11,418 bases of DNA from an uncultured Gammaproteobacteria bacterium (GTDB lineage Bacteria; Pseudomonadota; Gammaproteobacteria; Pseudomonadales; DT-91). Shown here one piece after another: positions 1 through 5,967 of the stretch; the first letter of the stretch is position 1, and the number at the start of each line of letters is the position of its first letter. The position numbers and the translations under genes were made by a program. Below the pieces are notes generated by a model. That model was not told the DNA's origin. It saw only the letters and a program-made list of their open reading frames with translations, and searched no databases. Where the stretch lies: contig CAKMZU010000082.1 in the NCBI GenBank assembly GCA_929200485.1, forward strand, positions 1 to 11,418. Reading direction: 5' to 3'.

Positions 1-161
1 TCATCTGGATTTTAACTGTATTTTTTATTAGGAGTTAATAATATAAAAGGCGTGCTATCGTAAATATGCCTATATTTCAATAATCTACAGGTTTTCCAGT
101 GTTATTTTCTGTACACTGAAGCGGATAAGAGTCCCTTTTTTTAGGGTTGGTGAATATCAAC

Positions 162-173
162 TCTAGCGCTAGA
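162..173. other. 12-bp perfect palindrome in leader copy 1
   Basis: TCTAGCGCTAGA reads the same on both strands. The identical palindrome is at 1318-1329 in leader copy 2. It lies in the part of the leader that the third copy lacks. It could be a binding site for a dimeric regulator or part of an RNA fold; nothing here decides between these. Confidence 0.5.
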
Positions 174-281
174 TAAAATCAACGCATGTCGATTGCATTC
201 CTTAGAAATTAATAGACGTTTCAGCAGTGTGTATTTAATTAATGAACTATACCTCTCGCTTTAGTGTCTATAAAAAATTGC

Positions 282-311
282 ACCGATTGTTTTAATGTAA
301 TCGGTCTTTTT
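282..311 (+). terminator. Intrinsic terminator inside the leader of gene 1
   Basis: A perfect 7-bp stem ACCGATT/AATCGGT (282-288 with 299-305) with a 10-base loop is followed by C and five Ts. An A-run (272-277) lies upstream of the stem, so the structure may work in both directions. It ends only about 24 bases before the GGAG ribosome binding site of the next gene. It therefore either ends a short leader transcript (attenuation or a small RNA) or insulates the gene from upstream transcription. Confidence 0.7.
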
Positions 312-320
312 ATTTATACG
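291..320 (+). promoter_or_regulatory. Possible promoter overlapping the leader terminator, gene 1
   Basis: TTTAAT (291-296) and TATACG (315-320), 18 bases apart, are a weak -35/-10 pair. It would start a transcript just before the GGAG at 335-338. The same layout exists at 1449-1478 with the better -35 TTGAAT. It matters because it would let the gene be transcribed from downstream of the hairpin. The match is poor in this AT-rich sequence and may be chance. Confidence 0.2.
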
Positions 321-343
321 TTTCTAGTTATTTTGGAGTTCAA

Positions 344-1135
344 ATGAAAAAAATTCAATTTAATGCAATGCTATTTTCTTTATCAGCTGTATTTTTTATT
401 TCTTCATCATTTTCCGGAGAAACAGATAATTTTGTTTTTTCTTCATCGTACCAATTATTTGTAAGTTTGCTTGTAGGTAAAGCTGATAGAGCCAAGCAGT
501 ATATGATTTTTGAAGTTATTCGGTCAGATAAAAAAGTGTTAGCAGAAGATAATGTTAACTATAAAAATTTTTCTAAAGAATTAAAAAAATTAGAAATAGA
601 ATTTTTGGAATCTGAAAAAAGAGATTCGGGTTTGTCGTGTGAAGATAAAGTAGAAAATCCAAAGCTAAGGGAAAAACTATTTGAAAATCAACGGATATTT
701 GTAAAACAACGGGAAGAACTACGTGAAAAATATGGTGTGTATTATGGTCTGCGCAGCGTTGCAGCTCAAAGTCTGCCCGTGAAATTGATGCAAGATTTTA
801 TTTTTGAAAAAGATTATGAGTATATTCGTTATCGACCGGAAGTAAATAAAAGGGTGGCAGCTATTTTTAACATCATTCAACGTTCAATTAAACAAAATTC
901 ACCTTGTTATGCAAATAGATCAATCACCAAAAGCGAAGAAATCAAAACTTTCGTTAGTAAAAAGGAAGCTGCTCTTTCTGATATTTTGAAAGCTATAGAT
1001 TTAACGCAGCTGGGTGAGACTGATACGAGCATCATACCCTTAATTAAAGATGTTGCATTGGAGGAAAAAGAAACTAAGGAGTTTACGATATCTCGAGGTC
1101 AAATAAGCGGCGACATTCAGCCATTCAACCGCTAA
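344..1135 (+). CDS. Exported protein of unknown function, tandem paralog 1
   Basis: I do not recognise this 263-residue protein. The N-terminus is a clear signal peptide: two lysines after Met, a hydrophobic stretch at about residues 8-20, and a serine-rich cleavage zone near residue 24-25. The mature part is charged and largely helical in character, with Lys/Glu-rich stretches around 80-130. The ATG is well supported by GGAG five bases upstream (335-338), and the tandem paralog starts at the equivalent codon. The two proteins share long identical blocks, such as residues of SVAAQSLPV and LSDILKAIDLTQLGE. They differ by an 11-residue length difference near residue 105-125 and by unrelated C-termini. 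The gene sits in a repeat array with identical leaders. A periplasmic or secreted role is inferred from the signal peptide only; no catalytic motif is visible. Confidence 0.85.
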   Translation: MKKIQFNAMLFSLSAVFFISSSFSGETDNFVFSSSYQLFVSLLVGKADRAKQYMIFEVIRSDKKVLAEDNVNYKNFSKELKKLEIEFLESEKRDSGLSCEDKVENPKLREKLFENQRIFVKQREELREKYGVYYGLRSVAAQSLPVKLMQDFIFEKDYEYIRYRPEVNKRVAAIFNIIQRSIKQNSPCYANRSITKSEEIKTFVSKKEAALSDILKAIDLTQLGETDTSIIPLIKDVALEEKETKEFTISRGQISGDIQPFNR

Positions 1136-1317
1136 GGTGTATGGTTTCAATAGCGTTCATCTGGATTTTAACTGTATTTTTTATTAGGAGTTAATAATAT
1201 AAAAGGCGTGCTATCGTAAATATGCCTATATTTCAATAATCTACAGGTTTTCCAGTGTTATTTTCTGTACACTGAAGCGGATAAGAGTCCCTTTTTTTAG
1301 GGTTGGTGAATATCAAC

Positions 1318-1329
1318 TCTAGCGCTAGA
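1318..1329. other. 12-bp perfect palindrome in leader copy 2
   Basis: TCTAGCGCTAGA, identical to 162-173 and at the same place in the leader. Its unchanged state in both copies fits the general near-identity of the leaders, so it is not independent evidence of function. Confidence 0.5.
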
Positions 1330-1439
1330 TAAAATCAACGCATGTCGATTGCATTCCTTAGAAATTAATAGACGTTTCAGGCAGTGTGTATTTAATTAAT
1401 GAACTATACCTCTCGCTTTAGTGTCTATAAAAAAATTGC

Positions 1440-1469
1440 ACCGATTGTTTGAATCTAATCGGTCTTTTT
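1440..1469 (+). terminator. Intrinsic terminator inside the leader of gene 2
   Basis: The same 7-bp stem as in copy 1 (1440-1446 with 1457-1463) is followed by C and TTTTT (1465-1469). The only changes from copy 1 are two substitutions in the loop, so the stem is intact. It lies about 300 bases after the stop of the first gene and about 25 bases before the ribosome binding site of the second. Confidence 0.7.
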
Positions 1470-1478
1470 ATTTATACG
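1449..1478 (+). promoter_or_regulatory. Possible promoter overlapping the leader terminator, gene 2
   Basis: TTGAAT (1449-1454) and TATACG (1473-1478) are separated by 18 bases, with the GAGG ribosome binding site at 1494-1497. The T-to-G change in the hairpin loop relative to copy 1 moves the -35 closer to consensus. If real, the two genes would have different promoter strength despite near-identical leaders. The match is weak. Confidence 0.25.
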
Positions 1479-1501
1479 TTTCTATTTATTCTTGAGGTCA
1501 A

Positions 1502-2260
1502 ATGAAAAAAATTCAATTTAATACAATGCTATTTTTTTTATCATCTGTATTTTTTATTTCTTCATCATTTTCCGGAGGAACAGATAATTTTTGTTTTTCT
1601 TCATCGTGCAAATTACTTGTAAGTTTACTTGTGGGTAAAGCTGATAGAACCAAGCAGTATATGATTTTTGAAGTTGTTCGGTCAGCTACAAAAGTGTTAG
1701 CAGAAGATAATGTTAAATATAGAAATTTTGATGAAGAATTAAAAAAATTAAATAATGAATTTAAAGAAGCTGAAAAAAAAAGCGTTTATGGTTTGCGGTA
1801 TGATGATGGCGAAGATGGCGTGGAATATCGAAAGCAACGGAAAAAACTATTTGAAAAATATGGTGTGTATTATAGTCAGCTAAGCGTTGCAGCTCAAAGT
1901 CTGCCCGTGAGATTGAAGCAAGATTTTATTTTTGAAGAGGGAAGGGAGTTTTTTTCTTGTCAACCGGAAGTAGGCAAAAGGGCGACAGCAATTTCGTTTG
2001 CCATTCAAGATTCAATTAAACAAAAGTTATCTGGTTCTGTAAATATCTCAATCACCAAAAGCGAAGAAGAAATCATCACTCTCGTTAGAGAAAAGGAAGC
2101 TCCTCTTTCTGATATTTTGAAAGCTATAGATTTAACGCAACTGGGTGAGGGTGTGACTGATATGGGCATCATTTCCTTAATTAAAGATGTTGCATTCAAG
2201 GAAGAAGAAACTAATGAGTTTACGATATTTGGAAGTCGAATGAGTCTCCCGATTAAATAA
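1502..2260 (+). CDS. Exported protein of unknown function, tandem paralog 2
   Basis: This 252-residue paralog of the preceding gene has the same N-terminal signal peptide (Lys-rich start, hydrophobic core, cleavage near residue 24-25) and clearly related sequence over most of its length, roughly two thirds identical by eye. Start: ATG with GAGG four bases upstream. Differences include two extra cysteines just after the signal peptide (residues 31 and 36), a shortened and rewritten charged segment around residues 90-115, and a different C-terminal tail. Over the first ~95 codons I count about 20 amino-acid-changing codon differences against 2 silent ones, which suggests diversifying selection. 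The function is not recognisable. An exported host- or competitor-interacting protein would fit, but that is inference. Confidence 0.85.
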   Translation: MKKIQFNTMLFFLSSVFFISSSFSGGTDNFCFSSSCKLLVSLLVGKADRTKQYMIFEVVRSATKVLAEDNVKYRNFDEELKKLNNEFKEAEKKSVYGLRYDDGEDGVEYRKQRKKLFEKYGVYYSQLSVAAQSLPVRLKQDFIFEEGREFFSCQPEVGKRATAISFAIQDSIKQKLSGSVNISITKSEEEIITLVREKEAPLSDILKAIDLTQLGEGVTDMGIISLIKDVAFKEEETNEFTIFGSRMSLPIK

Positions 2261-2264
2261 CTCT

Positions 2265-2404
2265 TAAGGTGTATGGTTTCAATAGCGTTCATCTGGATTT
2301 TAACTGTATTTTTGATTAGGAGTTAATAATATAAAAGGCGTGCTATCGTAAATATGCCTATATTTCAATAATCTACAGGTTTTCCAGTGTTATTTTCTGT
2401 ACAC
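2265..2404 (+). repeat. Leader repeat copy 3 (partial)
   Basis: These 140 bp repeat 1133-1272 with essentially one substitution (T to G in the T-run). The match stops abruptly after GTACAC, though a weakly similar purine-rich stretch may continue for ~15 bases. The palindrome, terminator and remaining leader of copies 1 and 2 are missing. The sequence that follows (2405-2540) is unique in the window and leads into an unrelated exported protein. The copy marks the right boundary of the tandem duplication. Confidence 0.93.
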
Positions 2405-2540
2405 GAAAGCTGAGAAGATCCATAAATATTCCATATTCGATGAACTTTTAAGTTTATCATAGCTCTACACGATATAACGCCGATCAAATGGATGTCAACC
2501 GGTTAAAATGTACGGACACCACTGAATTGAGTTTTAATAT

Positions 2541-3305
2541 ATGACCAATAAAAATTATTTTAAATTTTGTTTATTCATCTTTTCTATATTTTTATTTTCA
2601 AGTATAACCATAGCTGGAGATGAGGATGGCACTAGGCCAATAACCCGCCAGCCAGGATCAGAAACATTGGAGCTTGAGGGGTTAGTGGGGTCTGATCTCA
2701 CAAAGGAACGTCAAAACCTAGCTACTTATATAAACAAAAAAGAAGAGAAAAATATGATAACCTGTGAGCCATTATATTTAGGCGAATCAGAAAAGTGCTG
2801 CATACCTGTATGCAGAACTGCAACAGAATCAAACTATAGGCATAGGTATTTTGAATGCGGCACCGAATCTTGTCAGTCGACTACATGCACTTTAGGTTCA
2901 GCAGCCTTATTTGCTACATTGTTCGCCTTAGCTACCAACGCTGGATTGGAATTAACACCTTCAGCTCAACAAATCGGAGAAAATGCGTTGGCTGCTTGTT
3001 GCGCATCGTGTTGTGGAGCATGTTTTCTGCCGCATGGTCGCGCATACGATACAAATATTCGTAAAGATGCAGGTTGCCTCTTCTGCTGCGGTATTATGAG
3101 CTCTGCAGCGCTGGTAGCATACCCTGCGTACAGTTCCCTCTATTTCCCAAAATCTCTACAGTGGGCTGGTAATACGCTTCTACCGCCTCTTTGCCAAGCC
3201 ATAACAGCTGACTGTCGCGATACTAATACCTATTATTCTTGGCTATTAAAACCATGTTTCTCGTGTAAGGAAGAAAATACAGATCACATAACTGAAGATA
3301 TTTGA
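2541..3305 (+). CDS. Exported cysteine-rich protein of unknown function
   Basis: A 254-residue protein I cannot assign to a family. Residues 1-25 form a signal peptide with a strongly hydrophobic Phe/Ile/Leu core and a likely cleavage after Ala25 (TIA-G). The mature part has 19 cysteines, many in clusters: 86, 87, 91; 106, 111, 116; 153, 154, 157, 158, 161; 179, 182, 183; 218, 225; 239, 242. Two hydrophobic stretches (about 118-136 and 179-203) could be membrane-associated. In an oxidising compartment such a pattern suggests disulfide bonds; metal binding is an alternative. The start has a weak TGAG about nine bases upstream. A cysteine-rich exported protein behind a repeat array would fit a surface or effector-like role, which is inference only. 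Confidence 0.8.
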   Translation: MTNKNYFKFCLFIFSIFLFSSITIAGDEDGTRPITRQPGSETLELEGLVGSDLTKERQNLATYINKKEEKNMITCEPLYLGESEKCCIPVCRTATESNYRHRYFECGTESCQSTTCTLGSAALFATLFALATNAGLELTPSAQQIGENALAACCASCCGACFLPHGRAYDTNIRKDAGCLFCCGIMSSAALVAYPAYSSLYFPKSLQWAGNTLLPPLCQAITADCRDTNTYYSWLLKPCFSCKEENTDHITEDI

Positions 3306-3381
3306 AGAGTCATAAATTTGAAGCCGAGAGCAATTATCATGAGCAATACCTGTGAATTTATCAATCAAAGGTATTTCGTTT

Positions 3382-3401
3382 ATGATGTACTAGTACATCA
3401 T
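3382..3401. repeat. 20-bp perfect palindrome at the left edge of the MITE-like element
   Basis: ATGATGTACTAGTACATCAT is self-complementary over all 20 bases, centred on CTAG. Its right half is the outer end of the left terminal inverted repeat of the adjacent element. Its left half lies outside the element. It therefore looks like either a preferred target sequence or the remnant of a second element end placed head to head. Confidence 0.8.
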
Positions 3402-3544
3402 GTCAAACTGATTGTCGGGTAAGCGCTATTCTTATAAACACACTTCGACAAGCTCAGTGTGAGCGGTTATCCACTCTCTCGCTCATCCTGAGCCCGTCGG
3501 AAGATACCTTACATGCGACAAACCTTTTGACACGAAGTACTAGT
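3389..3544. mobile_element. MITE-like palindromic element, ~156 bp
   Basis: The two ends are inverted copies. Bases 3389-3417 match the reverse complement of 3516-3544 at 24 of 29 positions, starting with ACTAGTAC. The interior continues the dyad with a second pair of arms, 3443-3465 (CTTCGACAAGCTCAG...) and 3480-3503. I recognise these as resembling a short palindromic repeat common in proteobacterial genomes. There is no coding capacity, so any movement would need a transposase from elsewhere. A CTAG at each end (3390-3393, 3540-3543) could be a duplicated target. The element lies between two convergent genes and its RNA could fold into a long hairpin that ends transcription. Confidence 0.65.
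3443..3503. repeat. REP-like inverted repeat in the core of the element
   Basis: The left arm CTTCGACAAGCTCAGTGTG.. (3443-3465) and right arm CGCTCATCCTGAGCCCGTCG.. (3480-3503) are imperfect inverse copies around a 14-base loop. The CTTCGACAAGCTCAG type of sequence is, from general knowledge, a recurrent extragenic palindrome in many proteobacteria. Copy number in this genome cannot be judged from one window. Confidence 0.7.
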
Positions 3545-3815
3545 GATGCTTGGAAGGGTCAAGAATTTTTACTGCTTGTACCTCATCTTCATGTGCCAAT
3601 GGTTTTTCACCAACCTTTGGCTGATTTACTCGGGTTGTAAGTTCCTTTTGTGTTGGTTGATTCGCCATCTCTTCTTTAAAGCCGCAAGAGACACATTCAC
3701 GAAAGCGAACGCCTGCTTCATCATCAAACATGACGACTTTATCCATTTGATGACATTCCGGGCAGGTTGCGCCGGCAATAAACCGGCGGAAAATACGATT
3801 TTTTGAGGCGCTCAT
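3540..3815 (-). CDS. yheV: YheV-family zinc-ribbon protein
   Basis: This 91-residue protein has the N-terminal pattern of the YheV family of putative metal-binding proteins: an Arg/Phe-rich start, then CPEC (Cys18, Cys21) and CVSCGF (Cys41, Cys44), the two knuckles of a zinc ribbon. The biochemical role of the family is not established to my knowledge. It starts four bases after the prlC stop codon on the same strand, so co-transcription with prlC is likely; this pairing is common in gammaproteobacteria. It is longer than the E. coli protein (about 66 residues), the extra part being a polar C-terminal tail. The last codons and the TAG stop fall in the right end of the MITE-like element, so the original C-terminus may have been altered by the insertion. 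Confidence 0.88.
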   Translation of the reverse strand: MSASKNRIFRRFIAGATCPECHQMDKVVMFDDEAGVRFRECVSCGFKEEMANQPTQKELTTRVNQPKVGEKPLAHEDEVQAVKILDPSKHH

Positions 3816-3819
3816 GAAC

Positions 3820-5808
3820 TTAGACTAAACCGCTGTGACGTAACAGGGCGCTAGTATCCGGTTTTCTGCCTCGGAATGCAAAAAAAGCCTCTTTCATGGG
3901 CTTGGATGCACCTTTGGAGAGGATGGTATCGAAAAAGCGGCCGCCAGTGGTTTTGTCGTAAATACTGGTTTCTTCAAAAGCGCTATAAACATCGCTTGAT
4001 AAAACTTCGGCCCATTTATAGCTGTAATAACCCGCAGCATAACCACCTGCAAAGATATGAGAAAAGCTATGTTGAAAGCGGTTTTCTTTTGGGGGCTGAA
4101 TGACAGCAACCTCTTTGCGCACTGAATCGAGTAACGTTTGAATTTCAGCTGAATTTGGCGCGGTCGTTAATGCATGAAGCTTAATGTCAAATAAGGCAAA
4201 TTCGAGTTGCCTGAGCATCATGTACCCTTGATGGAAAGTGCGTGCGTCGAGCAACGCTTTAATCATGTCATCTGGAACCGTTTGGCTAGACAGGTTTTTT
4301 AAGACTTCTGGTTCATAACACCAGTTTTCGAGTAATTGACTGGGTAATTCAACGGCATCCCATTCAACACCATCAATGCCTGCAATGCCATCAATGCTGA
4401 TCTGGGTTAACATGTGGTGTATGCCGTGACCAAATTCATGGAAGAGGGTAGCGATCTCCTGATGAGAAAGTTTTGCTGATTCTCCTTTTATGCCTTCGCG
4501 GAAGTTCATGGTTAAGAAGGCAACGGGTAGTTGTAGGCTGCCATCCTGAGATTCAAATCTATTTTGCGCATTGCTCATCCATGCGCCGGGCTTTTTGCCC
4601 TCTCTTGCATAGAGATCAAGATAACAGTGCGCGATGGGCTGCGAATCTTTCTTCAGTTGGAATAACCGAACATCAGGATGGTAGGTATCAAAATCAGTGA
4701 TTTCTTCAAAGTCTACGGCGAATAATTCACGGATTAATTTGAAAAAACCAGACAAGACATTATCAATAGAAAAATATTGCCTGAAATCTTCTTCAGATAA
4801 TGAAAAGGTTTTTTCGCGGTATTTTTCGGCAACAAAGTTAATATCCCACGCATCAATGCTCTCAAGGTCTAAACTTTCTTTAGCGAAAGTTTTTAGTATA
4901 GCCATCTCTTTATCAGCAAAAGGTTTGGATTTGATGGCTAAATCATCTAAAAAAGCGTTCACTTCATCGAAGCTGTCAGCCATTTTGTTGGCCAGAGAAT
5001 ATTCCGTGTAATTGCTAAAGCCTAATAACGTTGCCGATTGAAGCTTCAGGTCGAGTAGTGATTCCATTGTCTTGCTGTTATCAAAGCTTTTGTCACCATG
5101 GCTTTGGTCGGAGGCCTTCGTGCTGCTGGCAAAATAAATTTGTTTGCGTAATGTCTGATTCTCAGCAGAAGTCATGACTGCGTGGACGCTCGGTTGATCA
5201 ATGCCAATTAAAAAGCCTGATTTATTTTTGTTCTGAGCTTTTTGTTTGAATAGTGCTTTGATAGCGTCAGGCAGGCCTTTAAGTTCCTCTTCATCATTGA
5301 TGACTAATTCAAAAGCACCGGTATCATCAATCACGTGATTGTTGAATGCCTGGCCAAGTGAGCTAAGTTGCATCTGAATATCTTTAAAGGCTTTTTTATC
5401 ATCGGATTGCAAATTAACACCTGAAAGCTTCCGGCTTTTAATCTGCAGCTCGACCCAGCGTTTTTGCAGATCGGTAAGCGCGGATTTTTCAAGCTGGACA
5501 AGCTGATTGAATAGCACTTCGTTTTGTTCTAATTCTGTATAAAAGGCTGATAGTTTGGGTAAGCATGCTTCGTAGGCTGAACGTAATTCTTTGTTGTCAC
5601 TCACTGAATTTAAATGACTGATGGGAGAAAAAAAATTATTGATGTCGTTATTGATATTCTGAAGCGGAAAAGAAATACTTGACCAAGTGACTTCACTAAC
5701 GTTTGCTAGTGCCTGTATGGTTTTTCTGGCTTGATTAAGCAGCTGATCTAATTGGTTTTCGATAAGCTTTGGGTCGATAATACTAAATACAGGTAGCTGA
5801 TTGGTCAT
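3820..5808 (-). CDS. prlC: Oligopeptidase A (M3 family zinc metallopeptidase)
   Basis: A 662-residue cytosolic peptidase that degrades short peptides, including cleaved signal peptides. The zinc site is complete: His457-Glu458-Phe-Gly-His461 with the third ligand Glu487 in the DAVELPSQ segment, matching the E. coli arrangement. The N-terminal helical part contains the family-typical FSPISHLNSV segment (about 60-70), and the C-terminal part the FAGGYAAGYYSYKW channel region. Length is close to E. coli OpdA (680). The ATG start agrees with the E. coli N-terminus (MTN...), although no strong ribosome binding site precedes it. It is followed by yheV after four bases. No frameshift or lost catalytic residue is seen. 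Confidence 0.97.
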   Translation of the reverse strand: MTNQLPVFSIIDPKLIENQLDQLLNQARKTIQALANVSEVTWSSISFPLQNINNDINNFFSPISHLNSVSDNKELRSAYEACLPKLSAFYTELEQNEVLFNQLVQLEKSALTDLQKRWVELQIKSRKLSGVNLQSDDKKAFKDIQMQLSSLGQAFNNHVIDDTGAFELVINDEEELKGLPDAIKALFKQKAQNKNKSGFLIGIDQPSVHAVMTSAENQTLRKQIYFASSTKASDQSHGDKSFDNSKTMESLLDLKLQSATLLGFSNYTEYSLANKMADSFDEVNAFLDDLAIKSKPFADKEMAILKTFAKESLDLESIDAWDINFVAEKYREKTFSLSEEDFRQYFSIDNVLSGFFKLIRELFAVDFEEITDFDTYHPDVRLFQLKKDSQPIAHCYLDLYAREGKKPGAWMSNAQNRFESQDGSLQLPVAFLTMNFREGIKGESAKLSHQEIATLFHEFGHGIHHMLTQISIDGIAGIDGVEWDAVELPSQLLENWCYEPEVLKNLSSQTVPDDMIKALLDARTFHQGYMMLRQLEFALFDIKLHALTTAPNSAEIQTLLDSVRKEVAVIQPPKENRFQHSFSHIFAGGYAAGYYSYKWAEVLSSDVYSAFEETSIYDKTTGGRFFDTILSKGASKPMKEAFFAFRGRKPDTSALLRHSGLV

Positions 5809-5843
5809 AATTTATTTATGCAATTTCGAAGAGGATATTATGC

Positions 5844-5873
5844 ATAATAGCCCAACTTGGTTAATTATTTGAA
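5844..5873 (-). promoter_or_regulatory. Candidate prlC promoter
   Basis: Read on the minus strand, TTCAAA (5873-5868) and TATTAT (5849-5844) are 18 bases apart, about 35 bases upstream of the prlC start. The -10 matches consensus at five of six positions and the -35 at four. It is the best sigma70-like pair I see in this 159-bp gap, but the region is AT-rich. Confidence 0.3.
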
Positions 5874-5917
5874 GTGAGATTTGGCAAATAAAACGGCATA
5901 TGTTGTAGAATTAATGC

Positions 5918-5929
5918 TAAGGGTAACAC
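5918..5929 (+). repeat. Inverted repeat, left copy, beside the first HAD gene
   Basis: TAAGGGTAACAC is exactly the reverse complement of 6980-6991, so the pair brackets the HAD gene. Similarity continues loosely inward (TTTAC, then TCATA-like blocks). Relative to the outward-facing neighbours prlC and yrdA, both copies read GTGTTACCCTTA upstream of the start, at about 110 and 85 bases. They may be regulatory sites or the ends of an inserted segment. Confidence 0.55.
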
Positions 5930-5932
5930 TTT

Positions 5933-5956
5933 TACTCATATATGAAGAAATGAGTA
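5933..5956 (-). other. Stem-loop just after the first HAD gene
   Basis: TACTCAT (5933-5939) pairs with ATGAGTA (5950-5956) over seven bases with a 10-base loop. It starts 11 bases beyond the stop codon. No T-run follows on the minus strand, so it is not a standard intrinsic terminator. It may stabilise the 3' end of the transcript. Confidence 0.3.
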
Positions 5957-5967
5957 CAGTTGTTAAG

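Larger units (their letters stand above)
1..330 (+). repeat. Leader repeat copy 1 (5' end cut by window)
   Basis: This 343-bp stretch before the first gene has no convincing gene. It matches positions 1157-1486 upstream of the second gene almost base for base. Over about the first 280 bases I find only two single-base indels (an extra G after 1380 and one more A in the A-run near 1431). Two substitutions then fall in a terminator loop, and similarity drops in the last ~20 bases before the ribosome binding site. The first 116 bases recur a third time at 2289-2404. Within it are a CCCT/AGGG mini-hairpin with an all-T loop (133-146), a perfect 12-bp palindrome (162-173) and an intrinsic terminator (282-311). 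The repeat probably continues left of the window, because copies 2 and 3 share a further 24 bases. Confidence 0.95.
1133..1490 (+). repeat. Leader repeat copy 2
   Basis: This interval fills the 366-base gap between the two paralogous genes and holds no other convincing gene. It begins at the stop codon of the first gene (TAAGGTGTATGG). Bases 1133-1272 are repeated at 2265-2404 with essentially one substitution, and bases 1157-1486 match 1-330. It contains the same palindrome (1318-1329), T-loop hairpin and terminator (1440-1469) as copy 1. The repeat period is about 1.15 kb (offset 1156 between copies 1 and 2, 1132 between copies 2 and 3), so the array looks like a tandem duplication of leader plus gene. 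Confidence 0.95.

Noticed and set aside
153..161. PLAC8-like cysteine motif in the exported cysteine-rich protein (residue numbers)
   Set aside because: The CC..CC..C cluster is superficially similar but the surrounding conserved residues of that family are not seen.
344..2260. Possible chorismate-mutase-like (AroQ) fold in the tandem paralogs and in the 8638-9006 protein
   Set aside because: The helical pattern and a few residues such as LAEDN looked similar, but spacing is off and the key arginines and lysines cannot be placed, so no call is made.
2005..2292. 95-codon open frame on the minus strand
   Set aside because: It lies inside the second tandem paralog on the opposite strand, and its starting part is the repeat region. 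The plus-strand gene has a signal peptide, a ribosome binding site and a paralog.
2405..2540. Sigma70 promoter for the cysteine-rich gene (TATAAC at 2473-2478)
   Set aside because: No acceptable -35 at 16-18 bases; the -10 match alone is expected by chance in AT-rich DNA.
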